DNA of 64,000 nucleotides from Rhizobium sp. RM (GTDB taxonomy: Bacteria > Pseudomonadota > Alphaproteobacteria > Rhizobiales > Rhizobiaceae). The stretch is from the NCBI RefSeq assembly GCF_013390595.1, contig NZ_JACAWV010000022.1, positions 930,001 through 994,000 of the forward strand, given 5' to 3'. A program made the translations under genes and the position numbers. The notes beneath the pieces were generated by a model, which was not told where the DNA came from, did no database searches, and saw only the letters and a program-made list of their open reading frames with translations. Below are positions 61,429 to 64,000 of the stretch, piece by piece (the first letter of the stretch is position 1; every line of letters starts with the position of its first letter).

Positions 61429-62471
61429 CGGACGCAATCATTTTCGGAAATGTCGACATTGTCTTCGGCAACAGGCCAGAACCCGCTCTGTCGCTGATCG
61501 ACATGGGCAGATCTCGCGAGGAAATCAACGCGAAAACGGGACTGGTGCTTGGCGTCGCCAACGCATCGCTCGCGGTGAAGGAAGGAGAAATCCTCGTTCT
61601 CATGGGGCTTTCCGGCTCCGGGAAATCCACTCTTGTTCGCGCTGTAAACGGACTTGCGCCGGTCGTGCGCGGCAATGTCTCCATCAAGACCAAATCCGGT
61701 TACGTCGATCCTTATCGCACGACGGCGAAGTCGCTGCGCGATCTGCGCATGCACACGGTGTCGATGGTGTTTCAGCAATTCGGCCTTTTGCCCTGGCGCA
61801 ATGTTGCAGAGAACGTAGGATTCGGCCTTGAACTTGCCGGTGTGCCCGAGGCGGAACGCAAGCGCCTTGTCGATGAACAACTGGAACTCGTCAATCTTTC
61901 TCAGTGGGCGAACAAAAAGGTCGGAGAACTATCCGGAGGCATGCAACAGCGCGTCGGACTGGCCCGGGCCTTTGCAACGGGCGCACCGATCTTGCTGATG
62001 GATGAACCGTTTTCAGCGCTCGACCCGCTCATTCGAAGCCGCCTTCAGGACGAACTTCTGGAGTTTCAAAGCCGCCTGAAGAAAACCATCCTGTTTGTCA
62101 GTCACGACCTGGATGAGGCATTCCGCATCGGTAACCGGATCGCGATGATGGAGGGCGGGCGTATTATCCAGTGCGGCACACCGCAACAAATCGTCAAACA
62201 TCCGGCCACACAATATGTCGCGGACTTCGTCCAGAACATGAACCCGATTTCCATGCTGACTGCAGCGGATGTCATGACGCGCGGCATTGGCGAAAAGAAC
62301 GGGCATCTGGCGGTTGCCGCAACGGCCCGCCCCACGTCGCCGCTCATCGATATTCTCGACGCTTTGTCGAAACATTCCGGCGCAATCGGCGTCGTCGACA
62401 ACGGCTCAATCGTCGGCACGATTTCGGCGGATGACATCGTCAGCGGCCTGACTCGACACCGCAAAAAGTGA
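61425..62471 (+). CDS. choV: Choline ABC transporter ATPase
   Basis: 348 aa from GTG 61425, overlapping the choW stop; GGAGGACG 8 nt upstream. Glycine-betaine/choline-type ATPase: Walker A GLSGSGKST, Q-loop VFQQFGLLPW, LSGGMQQRV, Walker B ILLMDEPFSALDP, H-loop SHDLDEA, then a C-terminal CBS-like segment (DALSKHSGAIGVVDNGSIVGTISADDIV) that may sense ionic strength. The frame upstream of 61425 lies in choW. Confidence 0.95.
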   Translation: MTDAIIFGNVDIVFGNRPEPALSLIDMGRSREEINAKTGLVLGVANASLAVKEGEILVLMGLSGSGKSTLVRAVNGLAPVVRGNVSIKTKSGYVDPYRTTAKSLRDLRMHTVSMVFQQFGLLPWRNVAENVGFGLELAGVPEAERKRLVDEQLELVNLSQWANKKVGELSGGMQQRVGLARAFATGAPILLMDEPFSALDPLIRSRLQDELLEFQSRLKKTILFVSHDLDEAFRIGNRIAMMEGGRIIQCGTPQQIVKHPATQYVADFVQNMNPISMLTAADVMTRGIGEKNGHLAVAATARPTSPLIDILDALSKHSGAIGVVDNGSIVGTISADDIVSGLTRHRKK

Positions 62472-62487
62472 CATTGCGCCACGTTCT

Positions 62488-62524
62488 AAGAAGGCTTTCG
62501 CAACCGCGAAAGCCTTCTTTTTTG
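62488..62524 (+). terminator. Terminator of choXWV
   Basis: Perfect 14-bp stem AAGAAGGCTTTCGC / GCGAAAGCCTTCTT with an AACC loop and a run of seven T. Confidence 0.96.
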
Positions 62525-62563
62525 TTCTTGGAACACGAAAACTGTATCTGGAATGCAAGTTTC

Positions 62564-62588
62564 AAAAAAAAGATTGTATGGAACAACC
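62564..62588 (-). terminator. Second minus-strand terminator in the choV-nolR gap
   Basis: Minus-strand stem GGTTGT / ACAATC (one G-U), loop TCCAT, followed by eight T. It faces left and belongs to no annotated gene, so it probably backs up the terminator at 62616-62649. Confidence 0.6.
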
Positions 62589-62615
62589 ATTTTAACAAGA
62601 ATGCGATTGCAAACT

Positions 62616-62718
62616 AAAAAAAAACGCACAAGCTCAAGCATAGCTTTTGAAGCGATTGCTAAATTTAAGGGGACAGCGATCATCGAAGCCGAGATCGCGC
62701 TGCATTAACCGAAAGTAC
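62616..62718 (-). ncRNA. Candidate trans-acting small RNA
   Basis: Minus-strand promoter TTGCGA (62746-62751), 17 nt, AATAAG (62723-62728) predicts a start near 62716. The ~100-nt product would fold a 5' stem GCGATC / GATCGC (62693-62698 / 62676-62681), expose a single-stranded UCCCCUU plus AU-rich UUAAAUUUA, and end in a terminator hairpin (62627-62649, one mismatch) with nine T. This plan (anti-Shine-Dalgarno C-tract, Hfq-type AU site, terminator) is that of trans-acting sRNAs; AbcR (ar15) sRNAs of Rhizobiales are alike in size. Family membership is not decidable by eye. Confidence 0.45.
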
Positions 62719-62889
62719 GACGCTTATTTTTTAGCCAGTGAAGTGTCGCAAATGTTATGCCGACAACATGAATACTCATGATTTCAGACAAAAAACAGGC
62801 ATAAGGTAAGCAAATTAGTCATGAAGTCCCAAGTAGAGCATCATCTAACAATACTCAGAAAAAGGAACACGACATAAGCTAAATTTAAG
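62658..62889. repeat. Direct repeat GCTAAATTTAAG, two copies
   Basis: Identical 12-mers at 62658-62669 and 62878-62889, 220 nt apart, each with GATCGC (minus strand) 6 or 10 nt upstream. The first lies inside the candidate sRNA. They could be remnants of a duplicated sRNA or a pair of AT-rich operators for the NolR-like protein. Confidence 0.5.
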
Positions 62890-62988
62890 TATATACAACG
62901 CGATCGTAGAACATTAAAACGCCCCATCGAACACCGGTTAATAGCCACCATGACCGTCGTTTCGACTGTCATTAGGAGACTTGAGCGC
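62719..62988. other. AT-rich upstream region of the NolR-like gene
   Basis: Strongly AT-rich compared with the rest of the window. Contains a minus-strand TATACT-like box in GTATATACTT (62888-62897) but no ORF with a ribosome-binding site. No exact NolR operator (ATTAG/TTTAG-N9-AT) was found. Confidence 0.4.
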
Positions 62989-63309
62989 ATGGACAACGAA
63001 TCTCTGTCGGATCATAGTATCGCCGCTGCGGATCTGCTTTCGGCAATGGCGAATCCAAAACGTCTGCTGATTCTTTGTACGCTCGTGGACACCGAAGTTC
63101 CTGTCGGAGTGCTTGCCTCCCAGGTCGGCCTGAGCCAATCCGCTCTTTCGCAGCATCTTTCCAAGTTGCGTGCACAGCGACTGGTCAAGACACGCCGCGA
63201 CGCTCAGACGATTTATTATTCCAGCAATTCTGAATCGGTGAAGAAGATCCTCGCATCGCTTGAAGAAATCTATTGTCAGTCGCAGAAGAGCAGCCGCACT
63301 GCCGCCTGA
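62989..63309 (+). CDS. NolR-like ArsR-family repressor
   Basis: 106 aa. Winged-helix ArsR fold: SAMANPKRLLILCTLVDTEVPVGVLASQVGLSQSALSQHLSKLRAQRLVKTRRDAQTIYYSS is nearly the same as the core of Sinorhizobium NolR, a global regulator of nodulation, growth and conjugation. No metal-binding Cys cluster (CVC) is present, as in NolR. ATG 62989 with AGGAG 10 nt upstream; ATG 62950 lacks one. Naming it nolR would need alignment. Confidence 0.88.
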   Translation: MDNESLSDHSIAAADLLSAMANPKRLLILCTLVDTEVPVGVLASQVGLSQSALSQHLSKLRAQRLVKTRRDAQTIYYSSNSESVKKILASLEEIYCQSQKSSRTAA

Positions 63310-63355
63310 TATTCAGGCTGGCGCTGGCGCTCGCACTTTTGAAAGATGATACCCG

Positions 63356-63384
63356 AAACCGGCTTCAGGCCGGTTTTTTGTTTT
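63356..63384 (+). terminator. Terminator of the NolR-like gene
   Basis: Eight-bp stem AAACCGGC / GCCGGTTT, loop TTCAG, followed by a T-rich tract TTTTTTGTTTT. On the minus strand it lies past the DUF3095 stop. Confidence 0.9.
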
Positions 63385-63389
63385 GAGGC

Positions 63390-64000
63390 TCAGGCTGCGG
63401 AAACGATCGAAGCCTGCTGTTTCAGCTTGTTGGCCGCAGCCGCATATCCACCCGATGCACCGTCAACGAAATGCATGTGGTCTCTCGACAACGGCGACGG
63501 TACGATGCAGGTCATCAGCGCAGCATCCTGCTCATGCAGGCCATAATAACAGGCACCCGTAACACGGCCTCTTTCCAGTCGTGTCCGCAGGCTTTCAAGT
63601 CGCGCCGCGTCCATATCGACTGTCATCTTCAATCCGTCATCGAACTTTCTGAAATCTGTGTTGCTGGCAACGGACCGGCGGTAACGCGCCGCATTGAACC
63701 GCCCGAGCGAAAGCCCTGTGATTTGAAGTATATTGATCAAAAAACTCTCTGCCAGGATACGCAGAGAACTGCGGATCGCCCCGACACGATCATGGTAGCC
63801 TGAGCGCGCATGCGCTTCCAGGCCGAGCCCTTCGCGCACGAAACCGAGCTTTGGCCCATCTTCCGGCACGGGATGCCCCTGCCGGGCATCATCGCCGGCA
63901 AGCTCAACAATATCCGCCACCAGCGCCCGAAACGCCTGCATATCCTGTGACGGGCCCGGCACCGCAATGATGGAAACGATCTTGCCATGTGTCGCCTCGA
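63390..64000 (-). CDS. C-terminal part of a DUF3095 (adenylate-cyclase-like) protein
   Basis: About 203 C-terminal codons; the frame stays open to the window edge (reading EATHGKIVSIIAVPGPSQ before the apparent GTG at 63962), so the real start is outside. The end, CIVPSPLSRDHMHFVDGASGGYAAAANKLK, is the DUF3095 C-terminal signature. DUF3095 proteins have a nucleotidyl-cyclase-like N-terminal half, not visible here. Its activity is unproven in rhizobia. Confidence 0.85.
   Translation of the reverse strand, partial: EATHGKIVSIIAVPGPSQDMQAFRALVADIVELAGDDARQGHPVPEDGPKLGFVREGLGLEAHARSGYHDRVGAIRSSLRILAESFLINILQITGLSLGRFNAARYRRSVASNTDFRKFDDGLKMTVDMDAARLESLRTRLERGRVTGACYYGLHEQDAALMTCIVPSPLSRDHMHFVDGASGGYAAAANKLKQQASIVSAA

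Noticed and set aside
62525-62988. NolR operator sites
   Set aside because: TTTAG occurs in the repeated 12-mer, but A(T/A) is not at the required 9-nt spacing in either copy.
1-64000. Mobile elements, CRISPR arrays, tRNA/rRNA genes
   Set aside because: No transposase-like ORF, no regularly spaced repeats and no tRNA-like T-loop/acceptor pairs were found in the intergenic regions.

Overview
The window reads as ordinary chromosomal DNA of a Rhizobiales alphaproteobacterium, most likely Agrobacterium or a close Rhizobium relative. Grounds: a fused trpE-trpG gene behind a Trp-Trp-Trp leader peptide, petABC with an alphaproteobacterial Rieske protein, a ClpS2-type second ClpS, choXWV, a NolR-like regulator, a RirA-type operator and a perfect EcfG general-stress promoter. 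Coding density is high. I see no insertion sequence, prophage, CRISPR array, rRNA or tRNA.

Layout. 0-9 kb: the start of a Fis-type regulator (cut), an MHYT-GGDEF-EAL protein, rplY, then a two-gene unit (HAMP-PAS-GGDEF-EAL plus an orphan periplasmic binding protein) lying between rplY and pth, then clpS2 and ychF. 9-20 kb: a MaoC pair, apt, a GFA protein, the cytochrome bc1 operon petABC, an EEP hydrolase, two ABC exporters with a tiny leader ORF in front, and trmL. 20-26 kb: a Na/Pi-PhoU transporter, hemF, two small proteins with structured 5' leaders, and the cca-Nudix-DUF1285 operon. 26-34 kb: a MoxR / DUF58 / DUF4159 / large membrane protein operon. 34-49 kb: transporters, acetyltransferases, glutathionyl-hydroquinone reductase, leuA with a leucine-rich leader peptide, benE, an ECF sigma/NrsF pair, clpP, hupE, queF, a CDF transporter and LysE. 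49-64 kb: trpL-trpEG, an extensin-like protein, an iron-regulated TonB receptor, a LuxR solo, pseudoazurin, tdk, choXWV, a candidate sRNA locus, a NolR-like regulator and the 3' part of a DUF3095 gene.

The unusual content is mostly regulatory. Three leader peptides precede biosynthetic or efflux genes: trpL (Trp), one before leuA (Leu), and an 18-codon ORF with an Arg-Tyr-Arg motif before an ABC exporter that resembles macrolide-sensing leaders. One small gene has its ribosome-binding site fully paired with its own 5' UTR. Another sits behind an exact EcfG promoter and a double-hairpin leader. An orphan solute-binding protein is translationally coupled to a c-di-GMP enzyme. An AT-rich 0.5-kb gap holds a candidate ~100-nt sRNA. 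All calls rest on reading the sequence by eye; no database search was run.
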